Source: Paenibacillus odorifer (lineage in GTDB: Bacteria; Bacillota; Bacilli; Paenibacillales; Paenibacillaceae). From it: a stretch of 64,000 nt of DNA. Location of the stretch: contig NZ_CP009428.1 of NCBI RefSeq assembly GCF_000758725.1, positions 4,402,001 to 4,466,000 of the forward strand, written 5' to 3'. This document shows, one piece after another, positions 53,816 to 62,423 of the stretch. Both the position numbers and the translations under genes were made by a program. Position 1 is the first letter of the stretch, and each line of letters begins with the position of its first letter. Under the pieces are notes generated by a model. It did no database searches. It saw only the letters and a list, made by a program, of their open reading frames with translations, and was not told the origin of the DNA.

Positions 53816-54220
53816 ATGGAAATATCCTCTTTTTTGTTGCCAAAAGATCAAGTTGCCTATATCACTAACTCACTATCCATGCTGGAAGCCTTAGAACAAT
53901 TAGAACAGCACCATTACACGGCTATCCCTATTATTGATAATGAAGGAAAATATGTAGGAACACTTTCGGAGGGTGATCTATTGTGGAAGCTGAAAAACAC
54001 AGCAGACTTAACCTTTGACAATATAGGGGAAGTTCCAGTAAGCGACATCCAAAAGCATGTTCATAACGAAAGTGTTCTCATTAATGCAGAAATGGAAGAT
54101 ATGCTGACGCTCGCTGCGGATCAGAATTTCGTTCCTGTGATTGATAATGAGGGTGTATTTGTTGGAATTATTAGGAGAAAAGATATCATTGAATATTACA
54201 CTCGCAACATTACGGATTAA
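53816..54220 (+). CDS. Two-CBS-domain protein
   Basis: The start is placed at ATG 53816, 9 bases after AGGAG; an ATG at 53810 is only 3 bases away from it. The 134-residue protein holds two CBS modules (YITNSLSMLEALEQLEQHHY, TAIPIIDNEGKYVGTLSEGD; then SVLINAEMEDMLTLAADQNF, VPVIDNEGVFVGIIRRKDII). Such free-standing CBS pairs bind adenosine nucleotides and regulate partners. The partner is unknown. It ends in a bidirectional terminator. Confidence 0.9.
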   Translation: MEISSFLLPKDQVAYITNSLSMLEALEQLEQHHYTAIPIIDNEGKYVGTLSEGDLLWKLKNTADLTFDNIGEVPVSDIQKHVHNESVLINAEMEDMLTLAADQNFVPVIDNEGVFVGIIRRKDIIEYYTRNITD

Positions 54221-54223
54221 TAA

Positions 54224-54264
54224 AAAATGACCAATCTCCATTACGGAGACTGGTCATTTTATTT
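54224..54264. terminator. Bidirectional terminator
   Basis: AATGACCAATCTCC and GGAGACTGGTCATT form a nearly perfect 14-bp stem with A-rich and T-rich flanks, between convergent genes. Confidence 0.87.
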
Positions 54265-54274
54265 TTCATCAAAA

Positions 54275-55021
54275 TTACAGTTCAGTCAGGATAATCGTTC
54301 CTTGTGGGGTAATCGCTAAAGTATGCTCATATTGTGCTGACAATCCGCCGTCAATGGTACGCGCAGTCCAACCATCCGCATCAATTTTTGTTCTGTAACT
54401 GCCTGTGTTCAGCATGGGCTCAATGGTAAATACCATCCCCTCTTTAAGACGAGGCCCTCTCCCTGCTGGACCATAGTGAGGCACTTCCGGAGCTTCATGC
54501 ATTTCTGAACCGATCCCGTGGCCAATAAAATCACGTACTACAGAAAATCCGTTAGACTCTGCATAAACTTGGATGGCATGCGCAACATCCCCGATACGGT
54601 TGCCTGCAACCGCCTGCTCGATTCCACGGAATAACGATTCCTTAGTAGTGTCTAGAAGTTTGGTCGCCTGTTCACTAATATTGCCAATGCCGTAAGACCA
54701 GGCCGAATCTGCCAACCAGCCGTTTAAGTTAACAACCATGTCAATGGTTACGATATCCCCGTCTTTTAGCGGCTCTTTTTTCGGGAATCCGTGGCATATT
54801 ACATCATTTACAGATGCACAGGTTGCGTACGGGTACCCATTATATCCTTTTTGCTCAGGAGTAGCTCCTTGAGACAATATAAATTTTTCTGCAAATTCAT
54901 CAATTTCCCAGGTCGTAATACCAGGCTGCAAAATTTGCGCAATTTGACGATGACATTCAGCGAGAATTTTTCCCGCCGCACGCATTTTTTCGATCTCTTC
55001 CATCGTTTTCATGATAATCAT
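54275..55021 (-). CDS. map: Methionine aminopeptidase, type I
   Basis: This 248-residue enzyme removes the initiator Met from new proteins. The metal ligands are in place: VTIDMVVNLNGWLADSAWSY (two Asp), FIGHGIGSEMHEAPEVPHYG (His), FTIEPMLNTG (Glu) and YEHTLAIT (Glu). AGAGGCGATATT precedes the ATG. It lies alone rather than in the ribosomal-protein operon where the main map gene normally sits, so it is probably a second copy. Confidence 0.92.
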   Translation of the reverse strand: MIIMKTMEEIEKMRAAGKILAECHRQIAQILQPGITTWEIDEFAEKFILSQGATPEQKGYNGYPYATCASVNDVICHGFPKKEPLKDGDIVTIDMVVNLNGWLADSAWSYGIGNISEQATKLLDTTKESLFRGIEQAVAGNRIGDVAHAIQVYAESNGFSVVRDFIGHGIGSEMHEAPEVPHYGPAGRGPRLKEGMVFTIEPMLNTGSYRTKIDADGWTARTIDGGLSAQYEHTLAITPQGTIILTEL

Positions 55022-55201
55022 AATATCGCCTCTTCTGTACAGAACTCATCGCTCTCGGGCAACGGTTCTTCTTTTGTATTTAGTTTACCCTTTATATTAT
55101 GAAAGAAAATCGCGAGAAATCCAAATCATTAGTCAAAAAAAATTATATTTTCCTTCCTGAATCTAAAAATAACATCATTTTTTTATGATAATGTTAGATG
55201 A

Positions 55202-55236
55202 AAGACGAGTGCCTGATCAGCATTTCGTCTTATTTT
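55202..55236 (+). other. Hairpin upstream of the mannanase gene
   Basis: AAGACGA (55202-55208) pairs with TCGTCTT (55225-55231), extended by inner GC pairs, and is followed by ATTTTCT. No plus-strand gene precedes it, so it may be an attenuator or the end of a small transcript. The rest of the 310-base gap from 55022 is AT-rich with no supported gene. Confidence 0.4.
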
Positions 55237-55331
55237 CTAATAAAACATAAAGTTATTGTTATCGTTAAATTATTTATTATTCCTAAAAATTCCTTTATAT
55301 GTTATATTCAGAATAACTGAGGAGGTGATAC

Positions 55332-55403
55332 ATGCCTGTAATTGAGTGCATTTACTGCAACCACCTGAAGGATACGCATAATCTAAGAAGCAACTCTATT
55401 TGA
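55332..55403 (+). CDS. Short leader ORF before the mannanase gene
   Basis: CTGAGGAGGTGATAC, a near-perfect ribosome binding site, stands before an ATG at 55332 that opens a 23-codon frame starting MPVIECIYCNHLKD and ending in TGA at 55403. The mannanase ATG follows 17 bases later with its own AAGGAGG. The peptide has a CxxC. It may be a regulatory leader peptide or a real small protein. A related ribosome binding site without a clear ORF leads the GH6 gene. Confidence 0.55.
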   Translation: MPVIECIYCNHLKDTHNLRSNSI

Positions 55404-55420
55404 TTAAGGAGGAAATGTTG

Positions 55421-57142
55421 ATGAAATTCAGTAAGCATTTTTCGTTCCGGAAAATCAGTTTGTTAGTATTAATTAGTATCCTTACTCTTTCTATTTCCTT
55501 ACCTCAACAGCAGGCAGCGGCAGCAAACACTTCTGTTAAGGGCTTTTATGTAAGCGGTACCACTTTGTATGATGCCACCGGCAGTCCTTTTGTAATGCGT
55601 GGGGTTAATCATGCACACACTTGGTACAAAAACGATCTGGCTACTGCAATACCGGCCATTGCAGCCACTGGCTCCAATACCGTCAGAATTGTACTTTCTA
55701 ATGGCAGCAAGTGGTCTCTCGATACTTTAGCTGATGTCCAAAATATTCTTAAGCTTTGTGATCAGTATAAAATGATTGCCATGCTGGAAGTGCATGATGC
55801 TACTGGCTCAGACAACACATCTGATCTTAACGCTGCAGTCAACTATTGGATCAGCATCAAGGATGCTTTGATTGGTAAAGAAGATCGTGTCATTGTGAAT
55901 ATTGCTAATGAATGGTACGGTTCTTGGAACACTGCAACATGGGCCAGTGGTTACCAAGCGGCAATTCCGGCGTTAAGAAATGCGGGCATTAAGAACACTT
56001 TAGTTGTAGATGCAGCGGGATGGGGTCAATACCCACAATCCATTTTCACTAGTGGTCAGGCTGTATATAATTCAGATACCTTAAAAAATACTATTTTCTC
56101 GATTCATATGTACGAATATGCCGGAGGTAATGCTGCTACCGTTAAGAGCAATATCGACAGTGCCTTGGCCATTGGAGCCCCCGTGATTATCGGCGAATTC
56201 GGTGACAAGCACACGGGTGGAGATGTCGATGAAGCCACCATTATGAGCTACACTAAGGAAAAAAAGGTAGGATGGCTCGCCTGGTCCTGGTATGGTAATG
56301 GCGGAGGCGTCGAATATCTGGATCTAGCCAGCGGTCCAGCAGGAACACTCAGCAACTGGGGAAATACAGTCGTTAATGGAGCAAACGGAACCTTAGCAAC
56401 CTCCGTGCTTAATAAAATTTATACAACGCCTGGTTACCAACCTGTGCCGGATGGTGGCACAACACCTACACCTACACCTACACCTACACCTACACCTACA
56501 CCTACACCTACACCTACACCTACACCTACACCTACACCTACACCTACAGTAACACCTACACCAACACCAACACCAACGCCAACAGCTACGCCAACGCCAA
56601 CGCCAACGCCAACAGCTACGCCAATGCCAACGCCAACAGCTACGCCAACAGCAACAGTAACACCTACAGCCACTCCTACCGGCTCGCCATCCAGTAATCT
56701 GGCACTTTACTACCGTGCAGCAGATACCAATGCTACAGATAACTCAATCAAACCTTACTTCAACATTTATAACAACGGAACAACGGCAGTCAATCTAAAT
56801 GGACTGAAAATTCGTTATTACTTTACTAAAGATGGAAGCGCCTCCCTCAATGGTCTGATCGATTGGGCGCAGATCGGTGCTTCTAATATATCGGTTGCCC
56901 TTGGGTCCACTAGTGGAACGAACGCCGACTCTTATGTTGAGCTTACTTTCAACGCTAGCGCGGGCTCCATACCTGCCGGTGGACAGTCAGGAGAAATCCA
57001 ATTACGAGTGCATAAAAGCGACTGGTCTAACTTCAATGAAGCAAATGACTATTCGTTCGACCCAACCAAAGTTTCCTTCAGCACTTGGAACAAAGTAACC
57101 TTGTATCAAAACGATGTACTGCTCTCCGGCATCGCTCCTTAA
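55421..57142 (+). CDS. Secreted GH5_8 endo-beta-1,4-mannanase with CBM3
   Basis: This 573-residue enzyme has a signal peptide (to about 33), a GH5 catalytic domain (about 38-335), a long Thr-Pro linker (about 347-425) and a CBM3 (about 428-573). FYVSGTTLYDATGSPFVMRG, the acid/base Glu164 in NIANEWYG and the nucleophile Glu259 in IIGEFG match subfamily 8 mannanases of alkaliphilic Bacillus. It should cut mannan chains outside the cell while the CBM3 holds it on cellulose. The start is ATG 55421, 8 bases after AAGGAGG. The CBM3 closely resembles that of the GH6 enzyme. Confidence 0.92.
   Translation: MKFSKHFSFRKISLLVLISILTLSISLPQQQAAAANTSVKGFYVSGTTLYDATGSPFVMRGVNHAHTWYKNDLATAIPAIAATGSNTVRIVLSNGSKWSLDTLADVQNILKLCDQYKMIAMLEVHDATGSDNTSDLNAAVNYWISIKDALIGKEDRVIVNIANEWYGSWNTATWASGYQAAIPALRNAGIKNTLVVDAAGWGQYPQSIFTSGQAVYNSDTLKNTIFSIHMYEYAGGNAATVKSNIDSALAIGAPVIIGEFGDKHTGGDVDEATIMSYTKEKKVGWLAWSWYGNGGGVEYLDLASGPAGTLSNWGNTVVNGANGTLATSVLNKIYTTPGYQPVPDGGTTPTPTPTPTPTPTPTPTPTPTPTPTPTPTVTPTPTPTPTPTATPTPTPTPTATPMPTPTATPTATVTPTATPTGSPSSNLALYYRAADTNATDNSIKPYFNIYNNGTTAVNLNGLKIRYYFTKDGSASLNGLIDWAQIGASNISVALGSTSGTNADSYVELTFNASAGSIPAGGQSGEIQLRVHKSDWSNFNEANDYSFDPTKVSFSTWNKVTLYQNDVLLSGIAP
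56462..56548 (+). repeat. ACACCT hexanucleotide microsatellite in the linker
   Basis: About 14 uninterrupted ACACCT units encode alternating Thr-Pro. Degenerate ACACCA and ACGCCA units continue to about 56670. In-frame slippage would change linker length without breaking the gene. Confidence 0.9.
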
Positions 57143-57148
57143 AAACAT

Positions 57149-57191
57149 AAACCAGCGAGCCTCCCAAGATTGGAGACTTGCTGGTTTTTAA
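57149..57191 (+). terminator. Terminator after the mannanase gene
   Basis: AACCAGCGAGCCTCC (57149-57163) pairs with GGAGACTTGCTGGTT (57172-57186), followed by TTT. Confidence 0.87.
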
Positions 57192-57249
57192 AATTAGATC
57201 TGTTGTAGCGCAGATGTTAGGATAATGCTTACTTATTGTAGCTCAAAAG

Positions 57250-57530
57250 ATGACTGTTGTTAGATTTGTCAGTCAACAGTGATTTACTGCTGTTAGTCTG
57301 CTGCTGGATTAGTCTGCTGCTGGACTGTTACTACTTTGATGTTAGTTTACTATTGCTCGTCTATTGTTCCGCTAGTCGATTGCTGCTCTTTTGCTTGGCT
57401 ATTCTGCGTACTACTCTACTGTTGCTCCTACTGATCTGATTTCACTCTTTCACACTATCTAATTCGACTCTTTCATTACTCTGACGTTAATCTACTATCG
57501 CTCATCTGCCGCTCATCTGCTGCTCATCTG
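57250..57530. repeat. Low-complexity CTGCT/CATCTGC tract
   Basis: Degenerate short units such as CTGCTG, TCATCTGC and TTAGTCTACTG follow one another. Similar tracts separate the tandem repeat copies and follow the last one to about 58440. No gene is supported here; the short frames are artefacts of the low complexity. Confidence 0.7.
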
Positions 57531-58350
57531 CCGTTCTTTACTTTTTGAACACTCGGTTGTGGTTTTCGGACTCAGATGACGCTATTTGTGCGATTTAAGC
57601 CGTTTTGAGCAGTTTTCGGACTGGAGAGACTCTATTCCTCTGAAAAAGGCCTGTTCCTGCCTCTTTTCATCCCCATAACGGCGCTGGGGTCCGAATACTC
57701 TGCAATTAGGCAAAATTTCAGGAAATAAGGGCTCCTGAGTCCGTCACCTTGTTAGTCTACTGCCGCTCGTCGCGCTCATCTACTGCTCTGCTCATCTGCC
57801 GCTCATGTGCTGTTCATCTGCCGTTCTTTACTTTTTGAACACTCGGTTGTGGTTTTCGGACTCAGATGACGCTATTTGTGCGATTTAAGCCGTTTTGAGC
57901 AGTTTTCGGACTGGAGAGACTCTATTCCTCTGAAAAAGGCCTGTTCCTGCCTCTTTTCATCCCCATAACGGCGCTGGGGTCCGAATACTCTGCAATTAGG
58001 CAAAATTTCAGGAAATAAGGGCTCCTGAGTCCGTCACCTTGTTAGTCTACTGCCGCTCGTCGCGCTCATCTACTGCTCTGCTCATCTGCCGCTCATGTGC
58101 TGTTCATCTGCCGTTCTTTACTTTTTGAACACTCGGTTGTGGTTTTCGGACTCAGATGACGCTATTTGTGCGATTTAAGCCGTTTTGAGCAGTTTTCGGA
58201 CTGGAGAGACGCTATTCCTCTGAAAAAGGCCTATTTCGGCCTCTTTTCATCCCCATAACGGCGCTGGGGTCCGAATACTCTGCAATTAGGCAAGATTTCA
58301 GGAAATAAGGGCTCCTGAGTCCGTCACCTTGTTAGTCTACTGCCGCTCTA
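57531..58350. repeat. Tandem array of the quadripartite repeat, copies D1-D3
   Basis: Three head-to-tail units of 290 bases start at 57531, 57821 and 58111 (the third is cut short). Each holds the ~176-bp core: 57567-57743, 57857-58033 and 58147-58323. D1 and D2 look identical. D3 differs at a few bases and has GACGCTATT where D1 and D2 have GACTCTATT. Each core has forward motifs and two inverted motifs, as in the single copies. The array lies between the convergent mannanase and cysI genes. Confidence 0.9.
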
Positions 58351-58561
58351 CTATCGAACATCTACTGCTTATCTGCTACTCATCTACTACTCGTATGCGC
58401 TTATCTGCTGCTTATCTGCTGCTCATTTACTCTTGTCTACCGTCTTTACCTCTAGAGCATTTTGTGTACGACACGACACCCCGCGCATCTAACTACGCCC
58501 AAACCACAAAAATCCCGGCAGCCATCAACTGGCCCCGGGACATTTTTAAATCTACTTTCAT

Positions 58562-60286
58562 TTAGTCATGGAAATTAAGTCCAGAGGTAACGGCTTTAAC
58601 ATAATCTGCACGGATCACGAAATCTCCAAAATGCTCACCTTGTTGACGTTCTTTGGCATATCGGTGAAGAATAGGTTCAAGCGTCTCTAGGATCTCCTTC
58701 TCATCTATGTTTTCTTTATACATTTTATTCAGGCGATCACCCGTAAAGCCTGCTCCTAAATACATATTATATCTGCCTGGAGCCTTGCCGATAAACGAGA
58801 TTTCACCCAGCGCCGGTCTAGCACATCCATTAGGGCAGCCGGTCATTCGAATTACAATTTCCTCGTCGCGCAAACCAGCTTTATCTATAACAAGCTCCAG
58901 CTTATCTATCAACGAAGGCAGATAACGTTCCGCTTCAGCCATCGCAAGTCCGCAGGTTGGCAGTGCTACACAGGACATGGAGCTGCGCCGCAATGCAGAA
59001 AGATGTGCTCCATCTGTAAGTCCATGCTGTTTAGCCAGCTCAGCTACTTTTCGTTTTTTGGCAGTAGTGACGTTGGCAATCGTTAGATTCTGATTCGGCG
59101 TTAGCCGGAAATCTCCAGTATGGATTTTAGCAATCTCCCGCAAGCCAGTCATCAAGGTGTATCCTTCTTGGTCATGAATCCGTCCGCTTTGAATATAAAG
59201 TGTCAGATTCCATTTTCCATTGGTACCCTTCACCCAGCCGTAACGGTCTCCGTTGTGATCAAAATGATAATCATGTGCCGCTTCAAGCTGCCATCCGAGT
59301 CTTTCATGCAGTTCGTCAACGAACCATTCCAGACCGTGGCGGTCAATCGTATATTTGAACCGTGCATTTTTGCGGACAGAGCGATTGCCATAATCCCGCT
59401 GGATCGTTACGGTCTTTTCTGCCACATCAATCAACTGTTCGGGACGGCAAAAACCAATAATACGTCCCAACTGAGGATAAGTACTGGTATCCCCATGAGT
59501 CATCCCCATACCGCCGCCTACAGAAACGTTGAAGCCGACTAGCTTCTCATTTTCCAGAATAGCGATAAAACCCAGATCTTGCGAGAATACATCCACATCA
59601 TTAGAAGGTGGCACCGCTAAGCCAATCTTGAATTTACGCGGTAAATATACCGGACCATAGATCGGTTCTACTTCCGCACGTTCGCCTAAGCTATCTACTA
59701 CCTTTTCACCGTCTAGCCAAATCTCATGGTAGGCGGGAGTACGTGGGGATAAGTGATCACTTACTTTACGCGCCCATTCGTAGACCTCTGCATGCACCTC
59801 TGACTGGTAAGGATTCGGATTACTCATTACGTTACGGTTAACATCGCCGCAAGCTGCCAGCGTCGTCATCAGCGTATCATTAATGCTGCGAATGGTTTTC
59901 TTAAGATTCCATTTGAGTACCCCATGCATTTGAAACGCCTGTCTGGTAGTCAAACGTAAGGTCCCATTACCGTATTTTTGTGCCAAATCATCCATCACTA
60001 GCCACTGCTCTGGTGTCGCTACCCCGCCTGGGGCAACTACACGAAGCATGAACTGAAATGCAGGCTCCAGCTTTTGCCGTTCACGCTCATTGCGTAAATC
60101 CCGATCGTCCTGCATATAACTTCCGTGAAATTTCAGCAGCCGATTATCATCTTCCGGCAAGCCTCCGGTAATCGAATTGCTTAATGTCTCAACAAGCGCG
60201 CCCCGCAGATAGTTACTCTCTTGCTTAATGTGTTCAACATCACTTGGAGGCCCGCCGATCGGCTTAACCTTTTCATTGTTTGCCAT
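58562..60286 (-). CDS. cysI: Sulfite reductase hemoprotein subunit
   Basis: This 574-residue subunit reduces sulfite to sulfide with siroheme and a 4Fe-4S cluster. The cluster cysteines are in SCVALPTCGLAMAE and TGCPNGCARPALGE, the family pattern. Other blocks are RLTTRQAFQMHGV and GGGMGMTHGD. It lies 46 bases after the flavoprotein gene in one operon. Full family length. Confidence 0.95.
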   Translation of the reverse strand: MANNEKVKPIGGPPSDVEHIKQESNYLRGALVETLSNSITGGLPEDDNRLLKFHGSYMQDDRDLRNERERQKLEPAFQFMLRVVAPGGVATPEQWLVMDDLAQKYGNGTLRLTTRQAFQMHGVLKWNLKKTIRSINDTLMTTLAACGDVNRNVMSNPNPYQSEVHAEVYEWARKVSDHLSPRTPAYHEIWLDGEKVVDSLGERAEVEPIYGPVYLPRKFKIGLAVPPSNDVDVFSQDLGFIAILENEKLVGFNVSVGGGMGMTHGDTSTYPQLGRIIGFCRPEQLIDVAEKTVTIQRDYGNRSVRKNARFKYTIDRHGLEWFVDELHERLGWQLEAAHDYHFDHNGDRYGWVKGTNGKWNLTLYIQSGRIHDQEGYTLMTGLREIAKIHTGDFRLTPNQNLTIANVTTAKKRKVAELAKQHGLTDGAHLSALRRSSMSCVALPTCGLAMAEAERYLPSLIDKLELVIDKAGLRDEEIVIRMTGCPNGCARPALGEISFIGKAPGRYNMYLGAGFTGDRLNKMYKENIDEKEILETLEPILHRYAKERQQGEHFGDFVIRADYVKAVTSGLNFHD

Positions 60287-60332
60287 TGTTGTTATCTCCC
60301 CCCGAAGTCATTCGATAACTTTCCTCTATCCA

Positions 60333-62192
60333 TTAGTAAACATCACGTTGGTAGCGCTGCGCCTGCTGCATATTATCCAAATAAGCTGCTGCTTCTTCAG
60401 GACTCAGCCCACCCTCATGCTGGATGACAGTAATCAGAGCAGAATGAACATCATGTGCCATATGCTTCTCGTCACCGCAAATGTAAATATGAGCTCCCGC
60501 TTGCAGCCATTCGTAGACCTCGCGGCTCTTTTCCAGAATGCGATGCTGAACATATACTTTCTCTTCGGTATCACGGGAGAAAGCAACATCCAGCTTAGTT
60601 AACAAGCCGTCTTTTAGCATTCTCTGCCAGTCTGTCTGATAGAGGAAGTCCGTCACGAAATGCCGATCTCCGTAGAACAGCCATGATTTACCTTCCGCCC
60701 CAAGCTCGCCACGTTCCTCCAAGAAAGAGCGGAAGGGTGCAACGCCTGTCCCCGGTCCAATCATAATGATCGGCGCATCAGGATTTGTTGGAAGCTTAAA
60801 GTTAGGATTATGTTGAATGTAGATGGGCAACGTATCTCCCGGCTGGACTCTTTCAGCACAATGTACCGAGCAGACCCCATAACGCTCACGGCCATGTGCC
60901 TCATAACGTACAGCTCTAACCGTTAAATGAACCTCATCTGGATTAGCTTTATAGCTGCTAGCAATTGAATAGAGTCGTGCTGGAAGCTTGCGCAAAATAG
61001 TCACAAAGTTACTGGCTGAGCCTTCCCATGGAGAGAAGTCCTGAACCAAATCGAGCAGATCGCGGCCTTGAATATATTCCTTAAGCTGTTGCGCACGTTC
61101 TGGCGCCAATAAATCCTTTAGTTTGTTAGAAGAAGATAACTTCGCCGCTTGCTCAAGCAACGGTTTGGTTAATACAGTGATTTCATAGTGGTGAAGAAGT
61201 GCCTCACGTAAGGAACCTTCTTCCCCTTTTTTATTAAATGGAACAATATCATTAGGATTCCAGCCCATAGTATGAATAATAGCGTCTACCAATTCAGGAT
61301 GATTCTCCGGGTAGACACCCAGCGCATCCCCTGGCTCAAATTGTATGTTAGAGCCTTCTAGTGATAGCTCCAAATGGCGGGTCTCCCGGTCGGAACCGCG
61401 TCCGTTCAGATTTAGATTTTCTAATACTTCCGCTTTAAAAGGATTGTTGCGGGTATACAAAGGCTCCTGAGAATCTGTGTCTTCCGCAGCTTGAACCGCT
61501 TTTGCCGCAATGGCCGGAGCATTTAAATGTGCATTTAAGGCACCAATCACGCCTTCAAACCATTCGGTAACCGAATCATCATAATCAAGATCACAATCCA
61601 CACGCGGACTTAACCGCTTGCCGCCAAGTTCCTCAAGCCGCTGATCGAAGTCTTTGCCGGTCTGACAAAAGAATTCGTAAGAGGTATCCCCCAGTGCCAA
61701 CACTGAGAACTTCAGATTCTCTAATTGAGGGGCTCTTTTGCTATAGAGAAATTCATGGAACATCCGTGCATTATCTGGCGGCTCGCCTTCACCGTGAGTA
61801 CTGACCAGCAATAGGAGGTTCTCAACCTTCTTAAGTGCATTGGGCTTAAAGCTGTTCATCGCAGTGATCGTGACCTGAAATCCTTGCTCCTCCAGCTTGC
61901 GGGACAAGCTCCCAGCCAGCCGTTGGCAATTCCCTGTCTGGGACCCAAACAACACGGTCACTTCACGTGAAGCTACAGGTTGACTAACGGCACTACCTTC
62001 CGCATTTCCTATCGTATTTGATTGCACTGCTTGAACCCCGGCACCTGCCGATGGTGCAGTAGTAAGGCCCATGGCCGACAAATAACCGCTAAGCCATATT
62101 TGCTGTGTCTCCGTTAAGGATGGTAGAAGACGATTGAGTAGCTCGACTTGGCTCTCGTTAAAAGGACTGTTCGTTACCTGTAGTTGCAACAA
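60333..62192 (-). CDS. cysJ: Sulfite reductase flavoprotein subunit
   Basis: The start is the TTG at 62192, which follows AGGAGAGGTGG. This 619-residue subunit has a flavodoxin domain (VLFGSQTGNCQRLAGSLS, VSTHGEGEPPDNARMF), a linker region, and an FAD/NADPH-binding half (RLYSIASSYKANPDEVHLTV, GPGTGVAPFRSFLEER, ICGDEKHMAHDVHSAL). It passes electrons from NADPH to the CysI subunit. The pair is an assimilatory sulfite reductase for cysteine synthesis. Confidence 0.95.
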   Translation of the reverse strand: MLQLQVTNSPFNESQVELLNRLLPSLTETQQIWLSGYLSAMGLTTAPSAGAGVQAVQSNTIGNAEGSAVSQPVASREVTVLFGSQTGNCQRLAGSLSRKLEEQGFQVTITAMNSFKPNALKKVENLLLLVSTHGEGEPPDNARMFHEFLYSKRAPQLENLKFSVLALGDTSYEFFCQTGKDFDQRLEELGGKRLSPRVDCDLDYDDSVTEWFEGVIGALNAHLNAPAIAAKAVQAAEDTDSQEPLYTRNNPFKAEVLENLNLNGRGSDRETRHLELSLEGSNIQFEPGDALGVYPENHPELVDAIIHTMGWNPNDIVPFNKKGEEGSLREALLHHYEITVLTKPLLEQAAKLSSSNKLKDLLAPERAQQLKEYIQGRDLLDLVQDFSPWEGSASNFVTILRKLPARLYSIASSYKANPDEVHLTVRAVRYEAHGRERYGVCSVHCAERVQPGDTLPIYIQHNPNFKLPTNPDAPIIMIGPGTGVAPFRSFLEERGELGAEGKSWLFYGDRHFVTDFLYQTDWQRMLKDGLLTKLDVAFSRDTEEKVYVQHRILEKSREVYEWLQAGAHIYICGDEKHMAHDVHSALITVIQHEGGLSPEEAAAYLDNMQQAQRYQRDVY

Positions 62193-62255
62193 TATCCACC
62201 TCTCCTAAACATGAAATCTTCTGATGATCCGTACCTCATGAAATCAGGCTATCAC

Positions 62256-62302
62256 AATAATTGTAAACGATCAATGATGTCGATTTAACCTAATAATTGT
62301 AA
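62256..62302. promoter_or_regulatory. Direct repeats upstream of cysJ
   Basis: AATAATTGTAA occurs at 62256-62266 and 62292-62302, 36 bases apart, in the upstream region of cysJ. They may be binding sites of a sulfur regulator such as CymR. I saw no SAM riboswitch features. Confidence 0.4.
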
Positions 62303-62330
62303 TTTATTGAAAAAGTATCTATATAGTACG

Positions 62331-62376
62331 TAAAAACCGATCAAAACAGTATGATTTAACCTGTTTTGATCGGTTT
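62331..62376 (-). terminator. Terminator after the hybrid kinase gene
   Basis: AAACCGATCAAAACAG (62334-62349) pairs with CTGTTTTGATCGGTTT (62361-62376), followed by T on the minus strand. Confidence 0.9.
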
Positions 62377-62423
62377 CATTATAAAAAGTGATACTATTTA
62401 TAAAATATTGTGATAAATAAAAG

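Noticed and set aside
56434..56673. Minus-strand frame of 79 residues rich in Gly-Val
   Set aside because: It is the antisense reading of the ACACCT repeat in the mannanase linker; any frame through this repeat stays open.
57531..58350. CRISPR-like array
   Set aside because: The unit is 290 bases long and wholly repeated, with no unique spacers and no cas genes.
57257..58565. Short plus-strand frames of 60-78 residues (57257-57439, 58329-58565)
   Set aside because: They lie in low-complexity CTGCT-type DNA, have Leu/Cys/Ser-biased content and no ribosome binding sites.
62193..62330. SAM riboswitch before cysJ
   Set aside because: No kink-turn or conserved core was seen; only direct repeats are present.
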